A stretch of DNA of 64,000 nt, from the NCBI GenBank assembly GCA_002400845.2, contig NVRK02000015.1:1-64000 (forward strand), written 5' to 3'. Shown here in pieces: positions 1-8,826 of this stretch; position 1 is the stretch's first letter; each line of letters begins with the position of its first letter. The position numbers and the translations under genes were made by a program. The DNA is from Hyphomicrobiales bacterium (GTDB taxonomy: Bacteria; Pseudomonadota; Alphaproteobacteria; Rhizobiales; Rhizobiaceae). The notes below the pieces were generated by a model. It was not told where the DNA came from and ran no database searches. It saw nothing but the letters and a program-made list of their open reading frames with translations.

Positions 1-1304
1 ACCAAATCTGCACGTTTACCAACTTCAATAGAGCCAATTTCGCGGCTCATACCGTGGGCAATGGCAGGGTTGATTGTGTATTTCGCAATATAGCGACGCA
101 CGCGAAAATTATCATTATCGCCTGTTTCTTCTTTCAAGCGACCACGTTGCTTTTTCATTTTATCAGCCGTTTGCCAAGTACGAATAAGCACCTCGCCAAC
201 GCGCCCCATTGCTTGGCTATCAGACGCGATAATTGAGAACGCGCCAAGGTCATGCAAAATGTCTTCTGCGGCAATGGTCTCTTTACGAATACGGCTTTCT
301 GCAAAGGCGATGTCTTCTGGAATATTCGCATCTAAATGGTGACACACCATGAGCATATCGAGATGTTCTTCTAGCGTGTTTACGGTGTAAGGCCGTGTTG
401 GATTGGTAGAAGATGGAATGACATTTTGCTGTCCGCAAATTTTGATAATGTCTGGCGCATGACCGCCACCAGCACCCTCTGTATGAAAGGCATGAATGGT
501 ACGATTTTTAAATGCGCTTACAGTATTTTCCACAAAACCAGACTCGTTTAATGTGTCTGTGTGGATCATAACTTGCACGTCATAATCATCGGCAACGCTT
601 AGGCAGTTATCAATCGCGGCTGGCGTGGTTCCCCAATCTTCGTGCAGTTTAAGCGCACATGCGCCGCCCAAAATCATCTCTTCAAGCGGTGCGGCAACAG
701 AGGCATTGCCCTTGCCTGCAAAAGCCAAGTTCATCGGAAAAGCATCCGCAGCTTGAATCATGCGCCCAATGTGCCAAGGCCCCGGTGTGCACGTTGTGGC
801 AAGCGTGCCGTGTGCTGGCCCAGTGCCACCGCCAAGCATGGTGGTAACGCCGCTCATCAGCGCGTCTTCAATCTGCTGAGGGCAGATGTAATGAATGTGG
901 CTGTCAAACCCACCAGCGGTGATAATCTTACCTTCGCCAGCAATAATTTCTGTACCCGGCCCAATGATGATATCAACACCGTTCTGCGTATCAGGATTGC
1001 CAGCCTTGCCAATGGCATGAATGCGCCCATTTTTAAGGCCAATGTCGGCTTTGTATATTCCCGTGTGGTCAACAATCAGCGCATTGGTAATAACCGTATC
1101 AACGGCACCTGCCGCGCGAGTAATTTGGCTTTGGCCCATGCCATCGCGGATAACCTTGCCACCGCCAAATTTAACTTCCTCACCGTATGAGGTTAAGTCT
1201 TTTTCGACTTCGATAAACAATTCGGTATCTGCCAAACGCACTTTATCGCCAGTGGTTGGGCCAAACATATCTGCATAGGCTTGTCTTGATATTTTAGCTG
1301 GCAT
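1..1304 (-). CDS. ureC: Urease alpha subunit (UreC), 3' end cut by the window edge
   Basis: This is the catalytic subunit of urease, which hydrolyses urea to ammonia and CO2 in the cytoplasm. I translated it by hand because the open frame runs off the left edge and is missing from the ORF track. The protein begins [17 protein letters not shown]. The active-site residues are visible in order: the nickel-binding pair in DSHIHY, the lysine to be carbamylated in ALKLHEDWG, the histidines of [11 protein letters not shown] and [11 protein letters not shown], the catalytic histidine of MVCHHLDA, and the nickel-binding Asp in ASDSQAMGR. About 434 of roughly 570 residues are present. Its ATG overlaps the ureB stop as TAATG, so translation is probably coupled. 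UreE, UreF and UreG are expected beyond the edge. Confidence 0.97.
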   Translation of the reverse strand, partial: MPAKISRQAYADMFGPTTGDKVRLADTELFIEVEKDLTSYGEEVKFGGGKVIRDGMGQSQITRAAGAVDTVITNALIVDHTGIYKADIGLKNGRIHAIGKAGNPDTQNGVDIIIGPGTEIIAGEGKIITAGGFDSHIHYICPQQIEDALMSGVTTMLGGGTGPAHGTLATTCTPGPWHIGRMIQAADAFPMNLAFAGKGNASVAAPLEEMILGGACALKLHEDWGTTPAAIDNCLSVADDYDVQVMIHTDTLNESGFVENTVSAFKNRTIHAFHTEGAGGGHAPDIIKICGQQNVIPSSTNPTRPYTVNTLEEHLDMLMVCHHLDANIPEDIAFAESRIRKETIAAEDILHDLGAFSIIASDSQAMGRVGEVLIRTWQTADKMKKQRGRLKEETGDNDNFRVRRYIAKYTINPAIAHGMSREIGSIEVGKRADL

Positions 1305-1621
1305 TACAACTTATCTCCTATTTGGCCCATTACTTTGCCATTAAACCCATATACTTCGCGCTTGCCACCAAGCGGAATAAGCGTCACATCGCGTTCCTGC
1401 CCCGGCTCAAAACGAACAGCAGTGCCCGGCGCAATATCAAGGCGCATGCCTTTTGTTCTATCTCGGTCAAAAACCAGCGCTTCATTGGTCTCGAAAAAAT
1501 GATAATGCGACCCCACTTGCACAGGACGGTCACCCGAATTGGCAATTTTTAGTGTTACAGTCTGCGCGCCCTCGTTTAAAACGATATCGCCTTTTGCGGT
1601 TATTACTTCACCTGGTATCAT
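1304..1621 (-). CDS. ureB: Urease beta subunit (UreB)
   Basis: This is the small structural beta subunit of urease, 105 residues, the usual size for a separately encoded beta chain. It starts [18 protein letters not shown] and contains the family segments [13 protein letters not shown] and YGFNGKVMG. It lies between ureA and ureC, with a 24-base gap to ureA and a TAATG overlap with ureC. The three-gene A-B-C arrangement is the ordinary bacterial form, as opposed to fused forms such as that of Helicobacter. It is structural and carries no catalytic metal ligands itself. Confidence 0.96.
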   Translation of the reverse strand: MIPGEVITAKGDIVLNEGAQTVTLKIANSGDRPVQVGSHYHFFETNEALVFDRDRTKGMRLDIAPGTAVRFEPGQERDVTLIPLGGKREVYGFNGKVMGQIGDKL

Positions 1622-1645
1622 AACTTTATCTCCCTATCTTACCAC

Positions 1646-1948
1646 TTAACGAATTGGCTCGTGAACAGTCACAAGCTTGGTGCCATCTGGAAACGTCGCT
1701 TCAACCTGCACATCGTGTATCATTTCGGCAATGCCATCCATCACTTGGCTCCGCTTTACCACATGCGCGCCAGCTTCCATTAAGTCGGCAACACTGCGCC
1801 CATCACGCGCGCCCTCCACCACAAAATCTGAGATGAGTGCAATCGATTCTGGATAGTTCAATTTCACGCCTCGCTCCAAGCGTTTGCGTGCAACAATTGC
1901 CGCCATTGCAATAAGCAATTTGTCTTTTTCTCTTGGCGTTAAATTCAT
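1646..1948 (-). CDS. ureA: Urease gamma subunit (UreA)
   Basis: This is the gamma subunit of urease, 100 residues, starting [17 protein letters not shown], which is the standard N-terminus of the family. The segments [22 protein letters not shown] and [15 protein letters not shown] are typical. It is the first structural gene after the accessory gene ureD, 44 bases downstream of it. It has no catalytic residues and assembles with UreB and UreC into the trimeric enzyme core. Confidence 0.97.
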   Translation of the reverse strand: MNLTPREKDKLLIAMAAIVARKRLERGVKLNYPESIALISDFVVEGARDGRSVADLMEAGAHVVKRSQVMDGIAEMIHDVQVEATFPDGTKLVTVHEPIR

Positions 1949-1992
1949 TTAAATTCCCATCTTCTTGTAATCATAAAATCTCTTAATAGCGG

Positions 1993-2856
1993 TCATAGCG
2001 ACCAAACCTTTGGCAGGTCATTACCATCGTTTAATAAGGCAATAAGCGGTACTAATATTTTGCGCAATTCATAACTGTCTTTTGCAATTATTCTGGCGAG
2101 TAGTTTACCTGTTTCATTAACCTGCCAAAATGATGCACCACCATTATTGCCAATAATTTTCCGCGCCGCTTCAAGCTCCAATTCTGTCTTTTCATTGTGT
2201 GCAGAAATACTCAACAAAGTTGCCAGAGCAATATTGCCATTGGTAAAAGCTGGTGAATTTATTTGCTCATCAACATTATCAGAAATTCTAAAGTCCTCAG
2301 CGTGCACTAATTTGCCATCAACGCGCACGCGCCATCTATCATGTAGCGCACCAGACTTCACCACCTCTCCCATCGCTTTGCGTCCAAAAATAATGGATTC
2401 TAAAATCAACGCCTTAGCGCTTGTGGCTAAGTTAATATCTAGCTTTCGCTCTAACGCGCCTTGGTCAAACAATATTGTTTCTTGCGGTAGCCAGTTTAAG
2501 CTAGCACCCGCGCCCGCGTCTAACGAAACATGCATCACCGCCGCGCCACTGTTCGACTTATAAATACGCTCGCAGGCCTGCGTAGTAATGGTTAAATTGC
2601 AATTGTCCTGCGCCACGAATTCCCAATCCAAAACATCTCCACCCGTCATGCCACCTGACGAATTAATCATGATCGCTTCGCAAGTAGAGCCATAGGTTTT
2701 GGGCAATCGTATCTTCGCACAACCTTCTTGATACAGTGTGCGAATTTGAGGTGACTTATTTGCTATGTCACTTGAAGAAACACGCAACCTGCCCACACCG
2801 CGACTGCGCTGTAGAGAAACACTATTTTTATGAATTTCTGCATCAAAAGCGTTCAA
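1993..2856 (-). CDS. ureD: Urease accessory protein UreD (UreH)
   Basis: UreD is part of the UreD-UreF-UreG chaperone complex that carbamylates the active-site lysine and inserts nickel into apo-urease. The protein is 287 residues with family landmarks LQRSRGVGRLRV near the N-terminus, INSSGGMTGGD around residue 65, TTQACERIYKS and ESIIFGRKAMGE. The start is a TTG preceded by a GGGGA ribosome site. No in-frame ATG lies before the conserved QRSRGVGRLRV block, so TTG is the best choice. It is the promoter-proximal gene of the ureDABC operon. Confidence 0.9.
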   Translation of the reverse strand: MNAFDAEIHKNSVSLQRSRGVGRLRVSSSDIANKSPQIRTLYQEGCAKIRLPKTYGSTCEAIMINSSGGMTGGDVLDWEFVAQDNCNLTITTQACERIYKSNSGAAVMHVSLDAGAGASLNWLPQETILFDQGALERKLDINLATSAKALILESIIFGRKAMGEVVKSGALHDRWRVRVDGKLVHAEDFRISDNVDEQINSPAFTNGNIALATLLSISAHNEKTELELEAARKIIGNNGGASFWQVNETGKLLARIIAKDSYELRKILVPLIALLNDGNDLPKVWSL

Positions 2857-3193
2857 TCAAATCCCCAATTATGTGTTGCATATTGCTACCAAGCAAAGTT
2901 GGCACGGGGTAATTCTTATGTCTAGCAAAGGGCATGTTTTTTATGCGGTTTTAATGCTCAAATGTTAGGCACACTAATTGCCTAAACTATTTTTTGAAAT
3001 GAAAAGCGCTACGATACGTTTAAAGATTTGTATTCTTCACCAATGCAACTTAATGCTTCACTGTTCATGTTTTATTTGAAGATGATTTCAAAATGCCAAA
3101 AGGCATGTTTAACATCAGCATTAATGTGTAGATTTTTAAAAATTATTCTTGCAACTCACGCGCCTAAAATGCGCGTCTTCTTAGCACCAATGG
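2857..3193. other. Intergenic region upstream of ureD
   Basis: This 337-base region is AT-rich and has no convincing coding frame. It must carry the urease promoter for the minus strand and the 3' end of the membrane-fusion gene. A short inverted repeat TTGCT-ACCA-AGCAA lies at 2883-2896, about 27 bases upstream of the ureD start, where an operator could sit. I see no clear sigma-54 promoter or NikR-like site. Confidence 0.4.
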
Positions 3194-4591
3194 TTATTTT
3201 TCGGTAAAAGCTTGCGAAAAGCTCTCCGTCAAGGGTGCTAGCAAATAGGACGCAAAGGTCCAAGATTCTCTTTGCAAAAACACATCACCGTTCATTCCTG
3301 AAGTAACCAAAGGGCTTCCTTTAGAGTTTTTCAAGACTTCATCGAACTTAACACTAACGTTAAAGTACTGCTGCAACGTGTTTGGATCAGTTGTCGTATC
3401 TGCTGCGATAAAAGTTACTTTGCCAGAAAGCGCATCAAAAATCCTAGGGTTAAGCGCAGTTATTTTTATATCAGCGTCTTGTCCAACCCAAACCTGTGAA
3501 ATATCTTGAGGCATTATGCGAACACGCATTTCTAACGCTGCACCATTGGGAACAATCTCAGCGATGATCTCACCTGGCTTTGCTACCCCCCCAACCGTAG
3601 TAAGGGCTGATCGTAACAATATGCCATCAGCAGGCGCTTTAATTTCAGAGTTTTCTACAGCAGCTTTTACAGCTTTGTATTGATCTCTTATTTCACCTAA
3701 CGCACCCAACACTTCTGTTAATCGGCTAGAAGTACTTTTTTCATCACTGTGCCTTACGCGGTCAAACTGAGCAATAACTTCATCAATCTCATTGTTTGTA
3801 GAATTATACTGCGCCCGCATAGAAGCAAGTTCGCTTTTGCTCGTAAGTAAGCGGGTTTCTATTTCCCAGCTTTGCTGACGCGCAATATGACCACCACGCG
3901 CAAGCGAACGCGCAGATGCATGTTGTTTTTGCAAAATAGAAACTTGCTTAGACACACTTACAATACGACGTTTCAAACCTTCTTGACGGTTTTCCAGTGC
4001 CATCGATCTTTGCGACAAAGCATCAAGCTCTGCTCTTATTGCTTGGCGTCCAGTTTCAAATTCACGTGCTTGTTCTTTTAAGACAGCATTGACGATATCA
4101 AAGCCTCCATCGACATTACTATGAAATCCAGCATTCTTTAAACTAGAAAAATGGCCACTTGTAACACCGCGTAATTGAAAACTAGGAATGCTATCTAATG
4201 GCTGGTCAAATGAATAATTCTTTTCCGCTTCAAGGCGCGTTTTCAACGCCAAAAGTGTAGACTGCTTTACACGTAATCTTGTTAGCTCCGCTTGATCTGT
4301 TGCAGGGTCAAGTTGAAACAAAACCTGTCCTGTTTTTACGCGGTCGCCTTCTCTTGCCATAATAGCCAACACCACACCGCCATTGCGATGTTGGATAACT
4401 TTATTCTTACCTATGGAAACAGCAACGCCTTGCGCAACTATTGCTGACCCCAATGGCGCAAGCACCGCCCAAGCCACAAAAAGTGCAGAAGCTCCGAAAA
4501 TAAATTTCTTACCTTTACCAACAAGGTCAACAGGATCAGTTTTAATTTCTGCAAACCATGACGGCTGATTATTATCAATTTTCTTTATCAT
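3194..4591 (-). CDS. HlyD-type membrane fusion protein of a type I secretion system
   Basis: This 465-residue protein is the periplasmic adaptor that links an inner-membrane ABC exporter to an outer-membrane TolC-type channel. One membrane segment lies near residues 32-55 (FIFGASALFVAWAVLAP). A biotinyl-lipoyl-like half motif follows (QHRNGGVVLAIMAREGD), then a long helical hairpin region (about 150-310) and a second lipoyl half (KAPADGILL). The C-terminus YLLAPLTESFSQAFTEK is characteristic of the PrsE/HlyD branch. It starts 3 bases after the stop of the ABC transporter gene, so the two are co-transcribed. No TolC gene or RTX substrate lies beside the pair, so the substrate is unknown. Confidence 0.9.
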   Translation of the reverse strand: MIKKIDNNQPSWFAEIKTDPVDLVGKGKKFIFGASALFVAWAVLAPLGSAIVAQGVAVSIGKNKVIQHRNGGVVLAIMAREGDRVKTGQVLFQLDPATDQAELTRLRVKQSTLLALKTRLEAEKNYSFDQPLDSIPSFQLRGVTSGHFSSLKNAGFHSNVDGGFDIVNAVLKEQAREFETGRQAIRAELDALSQRSMALENRQEGLKRRIVSVSKQVSILQKQHASARSLARGGHIARQQSWEIETRLLTSKSELASMRAQYNSTNNEIDEVIAQFDRVRHSDEKSTSSRLTEVLGALGEIRDQYKAVKAAVENSEIKAPADGILLRSALTTVGGVAKPGEIIAEIVPNGAALEMRVRIMPQDISQVWVGQDADIKITALNPRIFDALSGKVTFIAADTTTDPNTLQQYFNVSVKFDEVLKNSKGSPLVTSGMNGDVFLQRESWTFASYLLAPLTESFSQAFTEK

Positions 4592-4594
4592 TGC

Positions 4595-6334
4595 CTAAGC
4601 CGCCGATTCAGATGCTACAGAACGCTTTAGCCTGTTAGATTCAGCATCCATCTTTTGGCCCACCGCCAGCTGTCCTGCCTGCGTTGGACGTGCTGGCCTT
4701 TTGTTTCTATCCAAAAACTCTGCTTGCCCTTTGACAATTCGCATTGTTCTGTTCGCAATTTTTAAGATGGAGGTTCTTTGAGAAACAACAATCACCGCGG
4801 CGCCTTGCTTCTTTGCAGCGATCAGCGCGTTAAACAACATGCCTTCTCCATATTGGTCCAGATGTGCATTTGGCTCATCAAGAATGAGAACTTTCGGGGT
4901 GCCATATAAAGCGCGCGCAAGAGCAATGTTTTGCCTCTGTCCCATAGAAAGTTGAAATTCTCCCATACCAACGATTGATTGATACCCTTTTGGTAGGCCC
5001 AAAATCATCTCATGAACGCCTGCCGCTTTAGCCGCTTTATAAACTGTCTGCTCATCAAAATAAGCATCAAAGCGAGCGATGTTATCTGCGATAGTGCCTG
5101 GAAACAAATTAACCTCTTGGGCAACATAGCCAATATTTCGGCCCCACTGTTCCGTTGGCCATTGGTCATATTGAGCATTGTCCATCAACAATTCGCCTGC
5201 GCTGGGGCGAAGCGCACCAGCCAACATGCGAACAAATGTCGATTTACCTGCACCAGAAGCACCCACAACAACAACAATTTCGCCAGGTTTAAGCTGCAAA
5301 GAAATGTTGTTGATTATGCGCGTTCCAGGAGCCGCGCCTTTAGGGACATAAATAAGATTTTTAGCATGTAAATGGCCTACAGGTTCAGGCAACATCGCGC
5401 GTGCTGACAATGTTTTTTCTGGGCCCGTTAATTCTTCAACAGCTTTATAAGATGCATAAGATTTTGTTATTTGCTCCCAGCTACCAATGACTTGCTCAAT
5501 AGGACCAAGGGCTTTGCCAGATATCATGGACGCAAGAAAAATCTTGCCGCCAGACATATCGCCAGCTAATACAAGAAAAGCACCCCACCCCATAATAGAG
5601 ACCTGCAAAATTTGACGAAACGCTTTACTAAGCGAAAAGAAGATCGCTGACTTATCAGAAGCATCTTCTGCTGCAATCAACGCAGAGGCAGTTCTGTGCC
5701 CCCAAAGCGTAATAAAATTTGGCAACAAACCAAGTGTGCGCACATCTTCACCTCTAGAAAACGCAGCTTGAGCAAAGCCAATAGCCTCGCCATCCATATC
5801 ACGGCTCTTCGTTCGACTCTGCTCTGTCATCTTACCATTAAGATAACTAAACAACGCCATTACAAAAATACCGCCCAGTGTTACTAGAAAAATTGACCAA
5901 TGAACAAAAAACAGAAGCAATAGAAAGAATGGAATAAAGGGTAAATCAAAAAGACCAATGACTGTTCGACCAGATAAAAAGGTTCTAACAGTTCCGTAGT
6001 CACGTAAATATTTAGAAATCGCCATAGGTGATTGAGGAAAATTTGCGAAACGGGCAAATAACTTATCCGCCACACTAACCGTATATTTTGCAGCTAGACG
6101 CTGAGAAACCTTTGTTCTGATGGTTTCCGCGACACCATAAACAACCAAAGCAAAAATTGCGATCAAAGTAATGAAAAATAGTGTTGGCTTGCTTCCAGAG
6201 CTTAAAACCCGATCATATATTTGCAACATATGAAAAGATGGCGCCAAAATCATCAAATTGGTTATAATAGAGAATGCAAAAAGAGCACGCAAATGTGGTA
6301 GATATACTCTATAAAATGGCTCAGCCACAGGCAT
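4595..6334 (-). CDS. Type I secretion ABC transporter (PrsD/LapB-like), with unusual nucleotide-binding motifs
   Basis: This 579-residue ABC exporter fuses a six-helix membrane domain (about 1-300) to an ATPase domain. It has no N-terminal C39 peptidase domain, so it should export an unprocessed C-terminal-signal substrate. The Walker A motif is GASGAGKST and the Walker B is VLILDEPNAHLD. Two motifs depart from consensus. The ABC signature reads LSMGQ rather than LSGGQ, and the switch (H-loop) position reads VVSQRTS, with Gln where His is usual. The ATG has a GGAG site. It forms an operon with the membrane fusion gene and sits next to the polysaccharide locus, as prsDE does in rhizobia. Confidence 0.9.
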   Translation of the reverse strand: MPVAEPFYRVYLPHLRALFAFSIITNLMILAPSFHMLQIYDRVLSSGSKPTLFFITLIAIFALVVYGVAETIRTKVSQRLAAKYTVSVADKLFARFANFPQSPMAISKYLRDYGTVRTFLSGRTVIGLFDLPFIPFFLLLLFFVHWSIFLVTLGGIFVMALFSYLNGKMTEQSRTKSRDMDGEAIGFAQAAFSRGEDVRTLGLLPNFITLWGHRTASALIAAEDASDKSAIFFSLSKAFRQILQVSIMGWGAFLVLAGDMSGGKIFLASMISGKALGPIEQVIGSWEQITKSYASYKAVEELTGPEKTLSARAMLPEPVGHLHAKNLIYVPKGAAPGTRIINNISLQLKPGEIVVVVGASGAGKSTFVRMLAGALRPSAGELLMDNAQYDQWPTEQWGRNIGYVAQEVNLFPGTIADNIARFDAYFDEQTVYKAAKAAGVHEMILGLPKGYQSIVGMGEFQLSMGQRQNIALARALYGTPKVLILDEPNAHLDQYGEGMLFNALIAAKKQGAAVIVVSQRTSILKIANRTMRIVKGQAEFLDRNKRPARPTQAGQLAVGQKMDAESNRLKRSVASESAA

Positions 6335-6806
6335 ACTAAACTCCGAATAAATTTAAAACACTCTCCACACCTTTCTAACTATTTGCATGAATATAGTTAA
6401 CATCGGGTTATCAAGGTCGTTAGAGAAGATATACTTAAGGTTGAACATCAGTCGACCGGATTGTTAAAAAGCACACAAATTTGCTTGAACCGATGTGTAA
6501 ATTAATTAAGGCGAAGTTATCCTAATATTTCAGCTAAAAATTAGAATAGTTAAAAACGGACGCGAATACACACCAGAACATATTTTGAACAAAGAGTATA
6601 ATTACATGCTCGCTATTCTAAAATTCGAAAAAGAATTTTGTAAATGTGGGTTTGTCACTACTGGCAATCTGCACATAAAAGGGTGTTATGAAATTTAATG
6701 CCGAGTTTAGAAATCGTATAATTACAACCAAACTATGTTTATTTCTTCACGAAATAACACATCAAACTATGAAAAGTGGATACCAAAAAAAATCATCACT
6801 CTCGTA
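6335..6806. other. Intergenic region between the ABC exporter and the small secreted protein
   Basis: The two flanking genes diverge from this region, so it should hold both promoters. It is strongly AT-rich. A hairpin-capable repeat AAAATTC-GAAAAA-GAATTTT lies at about 6619-6640. The ORF track gives an in-frame extension starting at 6688, but its residues look like translated leader and overlap two strong hairpins, so I treat it as untranslated. I see no second gene here. Confidence 0.4.
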
Positions 6807-6915
6807 CCTAGTCTTCATCAAGACTAGGAAAAAGTGCGCGATAGCTAATCTTAATAGTTTTTCAATCGAACCAAATTACAAAAGAGTGAATGGATTTCAT
6901 CAATATCCCATTCAC
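6807..6915 (+). promoter_or_regulatory. Structured 5' leader with two perfect hairpins
   Basis: Two perfect stem-loops stand directly upstream of the small secreted-protein gene. The first is CCTAGTCTT-CATC-AAGACTAGG (6807-6828). The second is GTGAATGG, a 14-base loop, then CCATTCAC (6886-6915), ending about 10 bases before the ribosome site. Neither is followed by a run of T, so they look like translational or stability elements, not terminators. Confidence 0.4.
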
Positions 6916-6939
6916 CTTATTATCAGGACAGAATACAAA

Positions 6940-7212
6940 ATGAGCAATCTAACAAACTCAAATACCCAACATCATAAATCTAAATTTAATTCAATCATCA
7001 TGCTAATGGCTGCCGCGTCACTTTTGACAACGGTTTCTGTTTCGAATGCAAAAAATTCAAAACTTGTAATTAAATATAATTCGACAACACAAAATGCCAA
7101 AGCCAATAAACGTAGCATTCGAAAAATCTATTTAGGGAGTGCTCCATATATTTGTTCCCCAAGTGGATTTGGCAGAACATCAAGTTGCAAGTTGCGCACC
7201 CGCATCAATTAA
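6940..7212 (+). CDS. Small secreted protein of a rhizobial short-peptide type
   Basis: This is a 90-residue protein if it starts at the ATG that follows AGGA by 11 bases. Residues 20-42 form a hydrophobic export signal (IIMLMAAASLLTTVSVSNA) with an Ala-X-Ala-like cleavage site. The mature chain is short and basic and ends with APYICSPSGFGRTSSCKLRTRIN, containing two cysteines. From memory, a YxC(T/S)PSGFGR tail recurs in short exported proteins of unknown function in Rhizobiales. The track start at 6688 would add 84 residues over a hairpin-rich leader, which I reject. The gene converges on the DUF995 gene. Confidence 0.65.
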   Translation: MSNLTNSNTQHHKSKFNSIIMLMAAASLLTTVSVSNAKNSKLVIKYNSTTQNAKANKRSIRKIYLGSAPYICSPSGFGRTSSCKLRTRIN

Positions 7213-7240
7213 GCAATCGATTACTTTAGGTATCTGGCTT

Positions 7241-7819
7241 TCATCTTTTAAAGATACAAGTGAGAAATTCTGAAAATGATTGTTTTGATCGACAGCTATT
7301 TTCTAAGCGGCGCGATTTGATATAACGGTAATTTCTGGCGTAGTTCAAGCTAATGAGATCCGCCTGCTTTAGTTTACCAAATTCGTCAGAATATCTCACT
7401 GGGGTATGTTTAAAAACGTACCAATCGCCATCTGGAAGTTTGCGTTGGTATACATGTTTACCGTCAGTTTTATGTGCAAAGCAGGTCAGCTTTACCACTT
7501 TCCATTCAACTGCTGTCCATATGGCATTAAAACAGGCTTTCCCACCGCCGGGTAGAAACCAAATACCCTTTGCAATGGAGCTTTTTTCTTCACGCCCTAC
7601 CCAAGCTGTAAACTCTCTTTTGGAGACACGGAAATAGCCGCCGCCATCATTCCACATCCAAGAGCGTCCATCATAGATACCGTGTAGTTCTTGCCTTGTC
7701 AGATTTTTAGCGCCATCAACATTGTTAACGTAGTCACTCAATGAAGCTGTTGGGCTTGCAAAAATCATAGCCGATGTGACTAATATTATCGCAAGAGGTT
7801 TGTTTGTCGACTTATACAT
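7241..7819 (-). CDS. DUF995-like secreted protein at the end of the polysaccharide operon
   Basis: This 192-residue exported protein has a signal peptide (residues about 8-29, LAIILVTSAMIFASPTASLS). The motif LTRQELHGIYDGRSWMWNDGGGYF, followed by WFLPGGGKACFNAIW and KLPDGDWYVFKH, fits the DUF995 family of Rhizobiales as I remember it. Function is unknown. The C-terminal tail adds two further cysteines. It is the last gene of the operon with the GH26-like hydrolase 28 bases upstream. Members of this family often sit with exopolysaccharide genes, which suggests a periplasmic role in polymer assembly or turnover. Confidence 0.65.
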   Translation of the reverse strand: MYKSTNKPLAIILVTSAMIFASPTASLSDYVNNVDGAKNLTRQELHGIYDGRSWMWNDGGGYFRVSKREFTAWVGREEKSSIAKGIWFLPGGGKACFNAIWTAVEWKVVKLTCFAHKTDGKHVYQRKLPDGDWYVFKHTPVRYSDEFGKLKQADLISLNYARNYRYIKSRRLENSCRSKQSFSEFLTCIFKR

Positions 7820-7847
7820 ATTCAGACCTTTCTAAAATTTGAGGAAC

Positions 7848-8822
7848 CTACGGCCTAACCCGGTAGTTTGAAAGATTTCTAACAACCCGCCAATCTGGAA
7901 GACCAAGATTATACGGCCAAGGATAAACCTCTTTATCGTTAAAATAGACAACGGCTTTTAGTTCTGGAAATTCGGGGTAGTTCAACGTGACAGTCTTTAA
8001 CCAATCAATCACATATTTGTCGCCGCCCTCATAACCAAGCTCTGCAACCCAAATGGGTCTGCCAAATTCAACGGTTAAATTATAACCTTGAGTGAGTGCT
8101 TCTTTGAATGAACGTGGTTTACCGTATTCAATTTCATCATATTGCTGAAGACCAAAAATTGAGAGACCAATAATATCTACATACTCTGGTCCAGGATAAT
8201 AATCCTGAAGGTTTTTCTCGCCCTTTGGTGACCACATAATGCGCGTATTAGGACTAACCTCACGCACAATTTTCATCATTCGACTATAGGCTGTAATGTA
8301 GTCCTTTGGTTGCCAATTGGCCCATGAAAAACGCCCCGATTTATTTTCCATTTCCTGCCCCCAGCGCACAATTACTGGGCTTTTTAGTTTGGCGAAAATC
8401 ACAGCAATGGCACGCATATTTGCATCATAAGTACCGTTAAGAATACGGGCGCGAAGTTGGTCAGATGTTACGCGCCAATCCCTATCCCACGACCACGGTT
8501 CAACAGTCACAAGCAAACTACGCCCACGAGAATTAGCGTATTCATCTGCCACATAAAGATCGTTCAGTTCAACATCTTCCCATGGAAGAAAAAGATGTTC
8601 TGTCGAAACATTTTTTTGTGCGCTAAAGTCACCATGCGGATCATAGGCACCAAATTTGGTGGCATCCTGATGAACAATCGGCCGCTTATCAAGCGCTACA
8701 TTTATAGCGCGATCACCCTCCTGAGCAAAAACACTTATTGAAGTTCCAACGACGGCCAATAAAAAGACGGCTGTCTTCAATCTATTCAAACCAGGTTTAG
8801 TTTGACTGTTATCTATTTTCAT
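7848..8822 (-). CDS. GH26-like periplasmic glycoside hydrolase
   Basis: This is a 324-residue exported protein with a hydrophobic signal (TAVFLLAVVGTSISVFAQ). Two catalytic glutamates of clan-A hydrolases can be placed: the acid/base in VRWGQEMEN and the nucleophile in IWVAELGYEGG. The spacing and the SWDRDW and MWSPKGEK segments resemble GH26 beta-mannanases and relatives. I choose the ATG at 8822 because AAGGA precedes it by 7 bases and it begins 4 bases after the synthase stop; the longer track start is a TTG inside the synthase gene. Hydrolases encoded beside processive synthases usually trim or release the nascent polysaccharide. Confidence 0.8.
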   Translation of the reverse strand: MKIDNSQTKPGLNRLKTAVFLLAVVGTSISVFAQEGDRAINVALDKRPIVHQDATKFGAYDPHGDFSAQKNVSTEHLFLPWEDVELNDLYVADEYANSRGRSLLVTVEPWSWDRDWRVTSDQLRARILNGTYDANMRAIAVIFAKLKSPVIVRWGQEMENKSGRFSWANWQPKDYITAYSRMMKIVREVSPNTRIMWSPKGEKNLQDYYPGPEYVDIIGLSIFGLQQYDEIEYGKPRSFKEALTQGYNLTVEFGRPIWVAELGYEGGDKYVIDWLKTVTLNYPEFPELKAVVYFNDKEVYPWPYNLGLPDWRVVRNLSNYRVRP

Positions 8823-8826
8823 TACG

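Noticed and set aside
642-1190. 182-residue plus-strand ORF
   Set aside because: It is entirely antisense to ureC, whose translation is unmistakable.
2900-2920. Sigma-54 promoter (TGGCACG) upstream of ureD
   Set aside because: TGGCACG is present on the plus strand, but the -12 TTGC element is absent and the orientation is away from ureD.
6688-6939. In-frame 84-residue N-terminal extension of the small secreted protein
   Set aside because: It overlaps two perfect hairpins and would bury the signal peptide inside the chain; the ATG at 6940 gives a normal exported protein.
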